64,000 nucleotides of DNA from Shimia sp. R9_2 (GCF_017743735.1 NZ_JAGHRO010000002.1:310001-374000); one strand, 5' to 3'. Positions 42,838-51,933 are shown, numbered from the stretch's first letter. The notes: generated by a model from the sequence alone, not told the origin. Translations and numbers: made by a program.

Positions 42838-44160
42838 TTATTTTCCGTAGACATATTCCGGCAGCCACAGCGCGATCTGTGGGAAGATCATCACAAGTGT
42901 GAGTGCCAGAACCATGACAAACACGAAGGGCACGATGCTGCGATAGATGTCGCGCAGAGTGACTTCGCTTGGTGCCATGGCCCGCATGAGGAACAAGTTA
43001 TAGCCGAATGGCGGTGTCATATAGGCGATCTGTGTGGTGATCGTATAAAGCACGCCGTACCAGATCAGATCAAAGCCAAGCGCCTTCACCAGTGGCACAT
43101 AAAGCGGCGCCACGATGACCAGCATCGCTGTGTCGTCCAGAAATGTGCCCATCAGGATGAAGCTCAGCTGCATCAGGATCAGGATCATCCAGGGATCAAG
43201 CCCCAGCTGCTCGGTGAACAGATTGTCGATGGCTTTCACCGCGCCCAGCCCGTCAAACACCGCACCAAAACCCAGAGCGGCCAGAATGATCCACATGAAC
43301 ATGCAGGAAATGCCAAGCGTGCTGCGCACAGAGGTTTCAAACACCTCCCGTGTCATACGTCCCTTCAGAACGGCAGCCACAAAGGCCGTGATCGCACCAA
43401 TCGCCGAGCTTTCCACCAGCGAGGTCCAGCCGTTCACAAAAGGCACCATCATGGTGGCAAAGATCACGATCGGCAGCAGACCAGCCCGCAGCAGGCGCAG
43501 CTTTTCTGCGCGCGAAATATCGCGATCCGCTTCTGGCAAGGCCGGGCCCAGCTCCGGCTGAATGCGGCAGCGGATCACCACATAGAGGATGAACATCGCC
43601 GCCATCATCAGGCCCGGGAACACACCGGCCAACCACAGCTGCCCCACCGGCTGGCGCGCAATCATGGCGTAAAGTACGAGCACCACAGAAGGCGGCACCA
43701 GAATACCAAGGCTCGATCCGGCCTGGATAACCCCGGTCACCATGCGCTTGTCATAGCCGCGTTTGAGCAGCTCCGGCAGCGCAATGGTCGCCCCGATGGC
43801 CATGCCCGCAACGCTGAGGCCGTTCATCGCCGAGATCAGCACCATCAACAGGATGGTGCCAATCGCCAGACCGCCCCGCACCGGCCCCATCCAGACATGG
43901 AACATCTTGTAGAGATCGTCGGCGATCTTGGATTCACTCAGCACATAGCCCATGAAAATGAACATCGGCAACGTCAGCAGCGGATACCATTTCATCAGCT
44001 TCATCGCGGCGGAGAAACCAATATCACTGCCCCCCGTGCCCCACAGCAGCACCGCTGCCAGAACACCCACAAAGCCAATGGCCCCAAAGACCCTCTGCCC
44101 CGTCATGAGCATCAGCATCATGGTCGAGAACATCAGAATGGCGATCATTTCATAAGACAT
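42838..44160 (-). CDS. dctM: TRAP transporter large permease (DctM family)
   Basis: The 440-residue membrane protein has about twelve helices with the DctM features GQRVFGAIGF, VLSESKIADDLYKMFHVWMGPVRGGLAIGTILLMVL in two halves, and VIQAGSSLGILVPPSVVLVLYAM. It uses the sodium gradient to bring in the substrate. It begins one base inside the dctQ stop (TGATG). Together with DctQ and DctP it forms a complete importer. Confidence 0.93.
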   Translation of the reverse strand: MSYEMIAILMFSTMMLMLMTGQRVFGAIGFVGVLAAVLLWGTGGSDIGFSAAMKLMKWYPLLTLPMFIFMGYVLSESKIADDLYKMFHVWMGPVRGGLAIGTILLMVLISAMNGLSVAGMAIGATIALPELLKRGYDKRMVTGVIQAGSSLGILVPPSVVLVLYAMIARQPVGQLWLAGVFPGLMMAAMFILYVVIRCRIQPELGPALPEADRDISRAEKLRLLRAGLLPIVIFATMMVPFVNGWTSLVESSAIGAITAFVAAVLKGRMTREVFETSVRSTLGISCMFMWIILAALGFGAVFDGLGAVKAIDNLFTEQLGLDPWMILILMQLSFILMGTFLDDTAMLVIVAPLYVPLVKALGFDLIWYGVLYTITTQIAYMTPPFGYNLFLMRAMAPSEVTLRDIYRSIVPFVFVMVLALTLVMIFPQIALWLPEYVYGK

Positions 44161-44756
44161 CAGTAGTCAACTCCACGCATCCGCGCGATGTCTTTGAACA
44201 GTTCAGAGACCGCCTGTAAGAACATCAGAATAAAGCCAAAAAGCATGATCAGCTTGATTGGCCAGAGAACCGGCCGCCACGCAGTCGGGCTGCGCTCGAT
44301 ATAGCCGATGATTTCACTGGCCGCCTCTTTGCCACCGGTGACATAGGCCCAGACCAGATCGCGATAGAACGCATAAGGCTCGACGCCAAAGTGCCCCAGA
44401 GAATAGGCGCTGGATCCCACCGCCCCATGAATGAGGATCGCGATATAAAACATCAGGAAGAACACGGTCATCGCGTCCACCGTGGCGCGCTGGCGCAACG
44501 TCCATTCCCCGTAAAACAGGTCCATCCGCACGTTCGATCCAAGCTGCATCGAATATGGTCCGCCAAGGATGTAGTAGGTCACCATGGCAAACTGCGCCAT
44601 CTCCAGCGTCCAGAGCGAAGGCGTCGCAAAGGTTTTTGAGAAGGAGGACCACAGCAAAATCGCCATCATGACGAAAATCCCATACATGATGAACCGCCCG
44701 ATCCGGCGGTTAAATCCGTCGATGCCGCGAATGTAGAGCCGCACAAGCTTTGGCAT
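44160..44756 (-). CDS. dctQ: TRAP transporter small permease (DctQ family)
   Basis: The 198-residue protein has four membrane helices in the DctQ layout (first near residues 20-38, last near 168-186) and MQLGSNVRMDLFYGEW between helices two and three, a typical DctQ motif. It pairs with DctM. It directly follows the hydrolase stop with no spacing (TAA-ATG) and shares one base with the dctM start. Members of this group with about 200 residues are longer than minimal DctQ proteins. Confidence 0.9.
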   Translation of the reverse strand: MPKLVRLYIRGIDGFNRRIGRFIMYGIFVMMAILLWSSFSKTFATPSLWTLEMAQFAMVTYYILGGPYSMQLGSNVRMDLFYGEWTLRQRATVDAMTVFFLMFYIAILIHGAVGSSAYSLGHFGVEPYAFYRDLVWAYVTGGKEAASEIIGYIERSPTAWRPVLWPIKLIMLFGFILMFLQAVSELFKDIARMRGVDY

Positions 44757-45521
44757 TTACAGCCCCTCTTCCGTCGTAGAGTTGTCAGCGAGTGTGTGAA
44801 GGCCAGCACGCAGCGCGCCTTCGATCACATCGGCCATATGCGCAATCTGCGCCTCAGTGCGCAGAAGATCATTGCGCACCTCAAGCATCACATTTGCCAC
44901 CTTATTTTTCAGGCCATAAAGCTGCAGAGAGTGGGTCACGCCATCTTCCGGCCCATAAGGCGCATTGCGCTGCACATCATGCTCAGAGTCCGAAAGCGCC
45001 TCCAGCATTCCATCCGCGAGTCGTGTGTCCCGGTCGTGCAACACGCCAATCTCCACCGCGCGCGGTGCGCCGTGATAAACTGGCGTAAACGAATGCACGG
45101 TGACCAACGCCTTGGGTTCCATCAAAACCAGGACCTGCTCCACCCCAGCCCGAAATGGTACATAGATCTGCTGCACACGCGCGTCCCGCGCATCCGCTGA
45201 CAGATCAACATTGCCGGGAATGTCAAAAACCTCACTGCGCTGGGGGATCGCGCTCTCCGCTTCGGGCGGGCGATTGCAGTCGTACAACAGGCGCGACACG
45301 CCACCGGCCACCAAGGTGCTGCCAAAGCGCTGCGCCAGCAGCCGTGTCAGCGCTAGCGCCCCCGGATCCCAAGCCACATGGCTCTCGCGCACGTCATCGC
45401 TCAGCCCAAGTGTGCCAAAGCAATCGGGGAAATGGTTGGAAGCGTGCTCACAGACAAACAGCACATCACCGGGCGTGACCGGCCCTTCAACATGTACCAC
45501 TTCGTCATCTTCTAAAGTCAT
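44757..45521 (-). CDS. N-formylglutamate amidohydrolase-family hydrolase
   Basis: The 254-residue protein fits the N-formylglutamate amidohydrolase (HutG/DUF) family: LFVCEHASNHFPDCFG at the start, AWDPGALALTRLLAQRF, SRLLYDCNRPP, TVHSFTPVYHGAPR and VMLEVRNDLL. The metal-binding residues include the His in CEHASNH and later Glu/Asp. There are no histidine utilisation genes here. In this operon it may cleave a glutamyl amide after oxidation of the amine moiety; that is inference. AAGGGGG six bases upstream fixes the start. It is first in the operon and divergent from the RpiR gene. Confidence 0.85.
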   Translation of the reverse strand: MTLEDDEVVHVEGPVTPGDVLFVCEHASNHFPDCFGTLGLSDDVRESHVAWDPGALALTRLLAQRFGSTLVAGGVSRLLYDCNRPPEAESAIPQRSEVFDIPGNVDLSADARDARVQQIYVPFRAGVEQVLVLMEPKALVTVHSFTPVYHGAPRAVEIGVLHDRDTRLADGMLEALSDSEHDVQRNAPYGPEDGVTHSLQLYGLKNKVANVMLEVRNDLLRTEAQIAHMADVIEGALRAGLHTLADNSTTEEGL

Positions 45522-45615
45522 TGGTGCCCCCTTTGTGAACAAACTTCTTCAGGAGCTTGTCTTCTGTCAATAATTATTCTGAAAATTCTTCTTCTTTAGA
45601 AAAAACTCTGAAACT

Positions 45616-46515
45616 ATGCTTACAGAAACAGCAGAGAGATGGGGCACCCCCTTGGCAGACACCGCGCAGGAAAAGATTAACAAGGTTTATGAAAGCCTTA
45701 CGCGCGCAGAGCGGCAGCTCGCAGGCGTGATTCTGGAAAACTATCCTATGTCCGGCATGGGCTCGATCACGCGACTTGCCGAGAAAGCTTCGGTTTCCAC
45801 CCCAACAGTCGCGCGTATGGTGCAAAAACTCGGCTATTCCGGGTTTCCCGAATTTCAGGACACTTTGCGGCAGGAAGTGGAAGCGCGCTTTTCCAACCCC
45901 ATTGCCAAACATGAAAGCTGGGCGCAAAGCGCACCCGAAGAGCACCTCCTCAACCGTTTCACCGAGGCTGTAATCGGCAATATCCGCCAAACTCTGGCAA
46001 GCGTTGATCCCGCACAATTTGACGCGCTGGCCGCGCTGCTCGCTGATGAAAGCAATGCGCTTTACATCACCGGTGGTCGCATCACCCACGCGCTCAGCGA
46101 GTATCTACACCTTCATATGCAGGTCATTCGCGCACGCGTGCGCCACATCCGATCCACCTCAAACGCATGGCCGCATGACTTGCTGGATATTTCAGAAGGC
46201 GATATTGTGTTGATCTATGACATCCGGCGGTATGAGAACTCCACTTTGCGGCTTGCCGAAATCGCAAAGGCGCAGGGCGCGCGCGTGGTTCTTATCACCG
46301 ACCAATGGCAAAGCCCGATCAGCCAATACGCGGAGATTTCGCTGAATTGCCGGATCGAAGCTCCTTCGGCCTGGGACTCCACCATTGCCATGATGCTCTT
46401 GTCCGAAACCTTGATCGCCGCCGTACAGGAAGCCTCTTGGGGCCGGACCGAACAACGCATGCGCACGCTGGAAGACATGTTCGACCAGACAAAGATCTTC
46501 CGGAAATTTGTCTGA
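45616..46515 (+). CDS. MurR/RpiR-family transcriptional regulator
   Basis: The 299-residue protein has an N-terminal RpiR HTH domain (AQEKINKVYESLTRAERQLA..., SITRLAEKASVSTPTVARMV) and a C-terminal SIS sugar-phosphate-type domain (LYITGGRITHALSEYL, IVLIYDIRRYENST). SIS domains sense phosphosugars or other ligands. It faces the hydrolase-TRAP operon across a 94-base AT-rich spacer and is its probable regulator. No clear SD precedes the ATG. Confidence 0.88.
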   Translation: MLTETAERWGTPLADTAQEKINKVYESLTRAERQLAGVILENYPMSGMGSITRLAEKASVSTPTVARMVQKLGYSGFPEFQDTLRQEVEARFSNPIAKHESWAQSAPEEHLLNRFTEAVIGNIRQTLASVDPAQFDALAALLADESNALYITGGRITHALSEYLHLHMQVIRARVRHIRSTSNAWPHDLLDISEGDIVLIYDIRRYENSTLRLAEIAKAQGARVVLITDQWQSPISQYAEISLNCRIEAPSAWDSTIAMMLLSETLIAAVQEASWGRTEQRMRTLEDMFDQTKIFRKFV

Positions 46516-46783
46516 GCGAGCACCTGCTGTCAATTTCACCCCAGGGTGGAAGTTATGGCAATGGAGCACCTCAAACACCCGTAGCCCCCCTAAGCTTATG
46601 ATTTTGCACGGATAGACTTCCTAACAAATCCTTAATTTTTTCGAATCAAGTCAATCTTTCGCCCCTTTCTGGACGCATTCGCTTTGCACTGTCTGACCAA
46701 GGCCGGTGGGCAGAAGCCGCGTCGGCACTGTTGGTTTGCGTTTCACGCTTTATCAGACAGGCAGCCACAGAAAGGGCTGAGAC

Positions 46784-47863
46784 ATGAAGATATTGGCCGT
46801 CGATGACGACGAGAGCATTTGCGCGCTTCTGGCGGAGGCCGTAGCGACCAAAACCGATCACACCATCGTCACGGTGCCTTCGGGCCCCGAAGCTATCCGC
46901 GCGATTGCCAAAGCCAAAGTGCCTTTTGACTGCTTCCTGCTCGACATCCAGATGCCCGTGATTGATGGCATCACGCTGGCAGGCAAAATCCGCAAGACCA
47001 AAGGCTATGCCCGCACGCCCATCATCATGCTGACCGCGATGTCTCAGAAGAAATACATCGATGCAGCCTTCGCTGCAGGTGCCACGGATTTTGTCACCAA
47101 ACCTTTTGATTTTCTAGAGCTTTTCAGCCGCATCTCTCTGGCGCACCGCATTATCTCCGAACAACACCGCATTACAGAGACCGCCAGCGAAATGGCGGCC
47201 TTGAAGCGGGATCTCCTGGAAACAACCACCCACAGCCTCAAAGAGCCCATTGAGCTCACCGGCGTGACGCAGATGGTTGGATATGTTGCTTTTGAAAACC
47301 ACCTGATGGGCCTGCCTCGCTCCACCCTGCTGCGCAGCATGGCCTTCGCGGTTAAGGTCGACACCATTCAAAGCGCCTATACCGCGCTCTCGCCTGTCGC
47401 CTTTCGGCGCATGCTTACGGATGTCTCCAGCGAGCTGATGTCGGTGGTGGCAGACAATGACGCAATCGCGACCTATCGCGGCAATGGCGTTTTCCTTTGC
47501 GTTGCCCCGCGCAGCCGATCCTTTGAAAACACGCGCGTCGAAGCCGCGCTCAACGAGCGTCTAAGCTACGTTCCGTCAACGCAGATTGATGGTTTGATGA
47601 GCAAAACAACGGTCGGAGAGCCGCAAACCCTGCGCACCCTGACCCGGGCAGGCGCGGTTCTGGCTTTGCAGCGTGCTGTCGCCAATGCGGAAATACGGGC
47701 CACCAGCCAGCGCAGCAGCTTTGCATATTTGCGCAAGACAATGCGCCATCATCCTGGCAGCGGGTTCCAGACCGAAATGGAACGCCGCGCTTATGAGCAT
47801 CTGCTCCAAGACGCTTTGCGTGAAGACATCGACACGCGCCCCGCAGCAGCCGCTTTCAGCTAA
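46784..47863 (+). CDS. Receiver-domain protein with degenerate GGDEF domain
   Basis: The 359-residue protein has an intact receiver: acidic pair in VDDDE (7-9), acceptor Asp54 (LLDIQMP), Thr84 and Lys106. The C-terminal half follows the GGDEF fold: a GLPRSTLL start and the signature position reads GNGVF (233-237) with NDAIATYR in front instead of a GGDEF motif. It should therefore not make c-di-GMP and may act as a phosphorylation-controlled binding or output protein. It lies four bases from the convergent luxI gene end. Confidence 0.85.
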   Translation: MKILAVDDDESICALLAEAVATKTDHTIVTVPSGPEAIRAIAKAKVPFDCFLLDIQMPVIDGITLAGKIRKTKGYARTPIIMLTAMSQKKYIDAAFAAGATDFVTKPFDFLELFSRISLAHRIISEQHRITETASEMAALKRDLLETTTHSLKEPIELTGVTQMVGYVAFENHLMGLPRSTLLRSMAFAVKVDTIQSAYTALSPVAFRRMLTDVSSELMSVVADNDAIATYRGNGVFLCVAPRSRSFENTRVEAALNERLSYVPSTQIDGLMSKTTVGEPQTLRTLTRAGAVLALQRAVANAEIRATSQRSSFAYLRKTMRHHPGSGFQTEMERRAYEHLLQDALREDIDTRPAAAAFS

Positions 47864-47867
47864 CGCC

Positions 47868-48464
47868 TCAGTGGCGGTGGGTGTTTGACAGATCCATACG
47901 CGCGACCTGCACCGGAAGCCCGTCCACCAGCATAATCGGCCCTGCCGCTTCTGCTACCAGACCAAGACGTCTGATCCAACGCGGCCAAACTGCGGGCACC
48001 AGACCAAGAACATGCTTGGCGTCCATGGACCGCGCTGTGGTGATCAGCTTTTGCATCAGCTGCGTCTGCACTTCCATGCGCTGCTCAGCTGGCACATCCC
48101 GCGCCACAAAAACCCGGCTGGCGTCAAATACTCTCGGATCAATGGGCGCTTCGTCAAACAGCAGGTTGCTGGGGATTGACTCCAACATGCCCTTCTGCGC
48201 GTCCCGCACCATATAAGAGTACATGCCACATCTTGCGGTGGTCGGTGTCAAACGCACCCCGGCAAGCACGCGCTCGCCTTCATGAACCGCAATCCAGCTG
48301 CTTGCTGGCGTGTCGTACTGATCGTATTCCATACCCGCCACTTCTGGCAGGTCCCATTTATTCTGTACAATGAAGGACTGTTTGCGAGCCCTTAGTAGGT
48401 TGACCATCAGTTCGCCATGCTTGTGCATGTTCTCGAACGAGAGGGTCGTCGTCAGCATATCCAT
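47868..48464 (-). CDS. LuxI-family acyl-homoserine-lactone synthase
   Basis: The 198-residue protein carries the conserved LuxI residues: Arg25 and Phe31 in RARKQSFIVQ, Trp37, Asp48 and Asp51 in YDQYD, Arg71 in AGVRLTPT and the FDASRVFV motif with Arg117. The usual Glu of ExxR is Asp114. It should make an N-acyl-homoserine lactone from S-adenosylmethionine and an acyl carrier. There is no luxR next to it. The start at 48464 is preceded by GGAGAGA. A long AT-rich region lies upstream. Confidence 0.85.
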   Translation of the reverse strand: MDMLTTTLSFENMHKHGELMVNLLRARKQSFIVQNKWDLPEVAGMEYDQYDTPASSWIAVHEGERVLAGVRLTPTTARCGMYSYMVRDAQKGMLESIPSNLLFDEAPIDPRVFDASRVFVARDVPAEQRMEVQTQLMQKLITTARSMDAKHVLGLVPAVWPRWIRRLGLVAEAAGPIMLVDGLPVQVARMDLSNTHRH

Positions 48465-48953
48465 TCTCTCTCCGGATACCTCTTTGCCCCTTCCCAACCG
48501 TGTACACTGACAAATCCTAAAAAATTGTATTCACTCACAACAACGCCGATTTTCGGATGCAAAACACACGCAACCGACCAATCATCGCATCACCCATAGG
48601 TAGAAAGTTCACGCTTAGACAAAGAGTACGGCAGACAAAAGTTCGGAACAGAAAAACGAACTATATCCATACAAAATAGTGACTTAACTCATAACCCACC
48701 AGAGTTTACCACCTAAAAAAAGCGCTCCCCCAAACACCCATAGCACGATTGAGGCACAAATTTAGTTAAACATCTAGTGAAAAAGTTCACTAGGTGAAGT
48801 TTGTTGAGTGTTTCTGTAATGTGAACACAGTTTTTCTAATTTTAGTGCAATTTTATGTATTAAATTTACCATTCGTAAAGCTTTTGGTCCGATTTACAGG
48901 ATAGGTGGGGACCAGAAATGACTTCGTAAATTCTCCCCGGCAAGACCATCAAA
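48465..48953. promoter_or_regulatory. AT-rich intergenic region with GTGAA/TTCAC dyads
   Basis: These 489 bases carry no protein-coding frame with convincing composition and are much richer in A and T than neighbours. The segment 48774-48793 is a dyad with arms CTAGTGAA and TTCACTAG around AAAG; TTCAC-TAG-GTGAA overlaps it at 48786-48798. Further GTTCAC or GTGAAC words occur at 48608 and 48821 and TTCAC near 48531. This pattern suggests cooperative binding by a dimeric regulator controlling luxI, the downstream gene, or both. No terminator-like hairpin is present. Confidence 0.5.
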
Positions 48954-49400
48954 ATGCCGTTTTCCAAAGTGAGATTCGGCAAACACCCCATCCAAGGGGT
49001 CGTCAGTTCGGAGGATGCCATGCAGACCTATTTTTTGAATTTTCACATCAAAGGTGAAATCGCGCATACGCTGCTGCTCTCTGAGCCGGAGCCAAAGCTT
49101 ATGGTCGACATCTCCGCACAAACAGCCACCGAGTCCGACGCCCCCGGATTTCGCTACCCGCGCCGCGTGAGCTTCACAGTACGCGACAAGGCACTTATCG
49201 AGCGGTTCCGCAACACTGTCTCCCCCGGAGACGTGATCGAAGCCACCGGCACGTTTGATCAGTCCGGCTATGTGCCCCATCACAAAGGGCATATCGACAC
49301 GACCTTTGAATTGCTCGATTTTGAGATCTCCCGCCCGGAGATGGAGCTTCAGCACAACGGTCGCGTCTTCAAAACCGATCACAGCGCCCCTGCGCATTAA
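48954..49400 (+). CDS. Conserved hypothetical protein with OB-fold-like sequence
   Basis: The 148-residue product has strongly alternating beta-strand character (GEIAHTLLLSEPEPKLMVD, GDVIEATGTFDQSGYVPHHKG) that suggests a small beta-barrel such as an OB fold, but I recognise no family. The first ATG is used; a second ATG at 49020 has a very good GGAGG five bases upstream and would give 126 residues. It precedes the histidine kinase gene by 113 bases on the same strand. No membrane segment is seen. Confidence 0.55.
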   Translation: MPFSKVRFGKHPIQGVVSSEDAMQTYFLNFHIKGEIAHTLLLSEPEPKLMVDISAQTATESDAPGFRYPRRVSFTVRDKALIERFRNTVSPGDVIEATGTFDQSGYVPHHKGHIDTTFELLDFEISRPEMELQHNGRVFKTDHSAPAH

Positions 49401-49513
49401 ACCCGCGTGGCCGCTGGCCTCCCCCCAAGATTGCGCATCCTACAGATGCTTGGGTCATCGCGCCAAACAGATTGAACGCACCGCGTCGGTCACTCTCACT
49501 TGGATGTTGCAGA

Positions 49514-50989
49514 ATGCACATTGAACAACCTGAAAAGACGGCGCGATCCACACGAATGACCCGCCTGTTTGGCAAACCTTTGCGCGGTTTGTTTCCTATT
49601 GCGGCCCATCCGGTTGAGGATACCCGCCGCCTGCATCAGGAAATTCACGATTTTGCGCTTGGCGGCATAACCCTCTTTTGGCAGCGCCAAGGCATCTACG
49701 TCGGTGCTGGTTTTCTCTGTGGCTTCTATTTCTCCTGGAGCCTTGCTGCGTTTTGCTACCTGTTCATTCAGGCCACCGATCTGTTTGACAACTCGATCTG
49801 CTACAAGGTGATCAACCGCACGGACCATTCTTTGCGCCACAGCCAGCGCCTGCTCCGTGGTTTATCCCTGTCAAACGCGCTTTCCGCCGCCTCAATCGCC
49901 ACCTTCATTCTGCTGCTGGCGCGCCTCGAAGGCCCCGGCCAGCACTTTATGTCGCTGTTCTTCCTGTTCGCCGCTGGCCTTTTTGCCGCCGTGAACAATC
50001 ACCAGCTGACGCAAATTCTGGGCCTTCGGTTGATCACTTACGGTGTGATATTTATCTACATCCCCGTGTCAGACATCCTGGCCCAAGGTGCGTCCTTTGA
50101 CTCCAAGCTCTGGCTCCACTTTGCGACCGCCCTGTTTGTGCTCTATTTCGTGCTTGAGTGCTCCACGATTTTTCTGCGCATGTATCAACGCACGCTGGAC
50201 CAGATGGATGAGCTGCGCGCCGAGCGGGACAAGGCACGCGAAGGCTATGAGCTCAAATCGCAATTTGTTTCGGTTGTCAGCCACGAGCTGCGCACCCCTC
50301 TGACCTCCATCACCGGCTCCCTCACTCTGTTGCGTGAAACCGATCTGGCCAAAAATCCAGACAGCGCCAGCCGCATGCTTGAAATCGCGCACAAGAACAG
50401 TAAGCGCCTCAGCAAGCTGATCAACGATCTGCTCGACATCCAGAAAATGGAAGCGCGCAAGATGGTCTACCACTTCGCCCCTGTAGATCTCGGCCAACTG
50501 ATACATGACGCAGCGCAATCCATCACGCCTTACGCAGATCAATTTGAGATCGTGGTGCGCACAGCGCCGCCGCCTCAACCTCTCACGGTGCGCGGCGACA
50601 ACGAGCGCCTGATGCAGGTGCTCGACAACCTGTTGTCTAACGCCGTGAAGTTCTCCCATTCCGGCGGCTATATTGAGCTTGGCGCTCGTCTGGAAGGCGG
50701 GTGCGCCATACTGGAGGTGCGCGACTACGGCATCGGGGTTCCGCCGGAAAGCAGCCACCTGATTTTTGACAAATTCCAACAGGTGGACACGTCTGACAGC
50801 CGCAAATTTGACGGCTCCGGGCTTGGTCTCTCCATCGCCCAGCAGATCATCGAAGACCATGGCGCCGCCATCGACTTTGAAAGCACATTGGGCGAAGGCA
50901 GCCGCTTCTTTGCGATCTTCCCGCTTTGCGACACAGAGCAGGACATCAGCATTGAACTCCCCCAATCCCCTGCACAGCAAGACGCCTGA
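49514..50989 (+). CDS. Membrane-bound sensor histidine kinase
   Basis: The 491-residue protein has a hydrophobic N-terminal region with about six membrane helices (residues 55-215), a coiled segment with DELRAERDKAREGYELKS, then the kinase core: VVSHELRTPLTSI with the phospho-acceptor His, N-box DNLLSNAVKFS, G1 DYGIGVP and G2 GSGLGLSI. There is no receiver or PAS domain. An Hpt protein is encoded ten bases downstream, so phosphate may pass from an external receiver to it. The start is uncertain between MHIEQPEK and MTRLFGKP. Confidence 0.88.
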   Translation: MHIEQPEKTARSTRMTRLFGKPLRGLFPIAAHPVEDTRRLHQEIHDFALGGITLFWQRQGIYVGAGFLCGFYFSWSLAAFCYLFIQATDLFDNSICYKVINRTDHSLRHSQRLLRGLSLSNALSAASIATFILLLARLEGPGQHFMSLFFLFAAGLFAAVNNHQLTQILGLRLITYGVIFIYIPVSDILAQGASFDSKLWLHFATALFVLYFVLECSTIFLRMYQRTLDQMDELRAERDKAREGYELKSQFVSVVSHELRTPLTSITGSLTLLRETDLAKNPDSASRMLEIAHKNSKRLSKLINDLLDIQKMEARKMVYHFAPVDLGQLIHDAAQSITPYADQFEIVVRTAPPPQPLTVRGDNERLMQVLDNLLSNAVKFSHSGGYIELGARLEGGCAILEVRDYGIGVPPESSHLIFDKFQQVDTSDSRKFDGSGLGLSIAQQIIEDHGAAIDFESTLGEGSRFFAIFPLCDTEQDISIELPQSPAQQDA

Positions 50990-50999
50990 GACCACAACC

Positions 51000-51338
51000 A
51001 TGTTTCCGTCCAAATATCAAAGGAAGTTTGCCGGATTGCGCCGCCGATTTCTCTCTGGCCTGCCCGCGCGGGAAGCGGAAATCGAAGATCTCACCGCCAC
51101 ACTGCTGGAACACGGCGCGTCCCCCAAAACACTTGAAGAGCTTTATCTCGCAACACACAAACTCGCCGGCATCAGCGGCACCTACGGCCTCAGAAAACTC
51201 GGCGATCTGGCGGAAGAGGTGGAACAATTGCTTGAGCCCGTGCGCCTCAGGCTCCCGACACCCCACGAACTCGAAAGCATTCTGGTCGCCACGGACATTC
51301 TCAGCGAGGAGCTGGGCGAGGTGATTGCAACCGCCTGA
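51000..51338 (+). CDS. Stand-alone Hpt-domain phosphotransfer protein
   Basis: The 112-residue protein matches Hpt modules: the motif LATHKLAGISGTYGL contains the phospho-accepting His followed by the usual L-x-G, and helices flank it (AEEVEQLLEPV and so on). An N-terminal basic stretch precedes the bundle. It begins ten bases after the histidine kinase stop, so the two are one unit. It would carry phosphate between response regulators. Confidence 0.85.
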   Translation: MFPSKYQRKFAGLRRRFLSGLPAREAEIEDLTATLLEHGASPKTLEELYLATHKLAGISGTYGLRKLGDLAEEVEQLLEPVRLRLPTPHELESILVATDILSEELGEVIATA

Positions 51339-51347
51339 GGAGGCTAC

Positions 51348-51737
51348 TCAGCGGATCTGTTGCGCTGCGATCAGCTGGCGCAGCTGATCTGGCAAGGCCA
51401 CCGGGTCAAACGGCTTTTGAATGGCACCAATCGCGCCCTCCCGGATCTCGTCTTCATCTTTGGAGGCGATGTCTTTTGATGTCATGAACACCGCTGGGGT
51501 CTGCGCAAGCTCCGGCAAAGCACGCATCGCAGCCAACGTTTCCACGCCGCTCAGGCCCGGCATCATCACATCAAGCACCATCAAGTCGGGCGCAAAAGCC
51601 ACCGCCTGTGCAAGCGCATCTTCGCCGCTGGCACATTGCAACACTTCAAACCCTCCGAGTTCCACCAACGCGAGAAGTGTAATCTCCCGAATATCGGGAT
51701 CATCCTCGACATGTAGAATTTTGCGAAGCTCCGTCAT
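51348..51737 (-). CDS. Single-domain response regulator
   Basis: The 129-residue protein is a receiver with acidic pair EDD (HVEDDPD), acceptor Asp in MVLDVMMPGLSG, Thr/Ser in FMTSKD and the conserved Lys in QKPFDP. It has no output domain. It is convergent with the Hpt gene, whose stop lies nine bases away, and could take phosphate from that protein. The start at MTELRKILHVED is chosen over one five codons earlier. Confidence 0.85.
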   Translation of the reverse strand: MTELRKILHVEDDPDIREITLLALVELGGFEVLQCASGEDALAQAVAFAPDLMVLDVMMPGLSGVETLAAMRALPELAQTPAVFMTSKDIASKDEDEIREGAIGAIQKPFDPVALPDQLRQLIAAQQIR

Positions 51738-51933
51738 CCGCAGCCACCCCAATACCCCATTACCATCACCACGCTGGCTACCCTATCCTCTGAAGCGCTT
51801 TGAGAAAAGCCTCCACAGTTTTACCCGATGACAGCAGCCAATTCATGACGCGGCGTAGCCAATGAGCACCCAACTTGAGCGATGCCCAATTTTACCGCAG
51901 CCTGAGAGCATTCGCGTCCGCATAGGAGATGTC

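Noticed and set aside
48641-48661. Possible LexA box (GAAC repeats)
   Set aside because: The two GAAC words are separated by eight bases, whereas the alphaproteobacterial form needs seven, and no SOS gene is adjacent.
48774-48793. Naming the dyad a lux box
   Set aside because: It is a 20-base dyad with CT/AG ends, but its core differs from known lux boxes and no LuxR is present, so only a generic operator is claimed.
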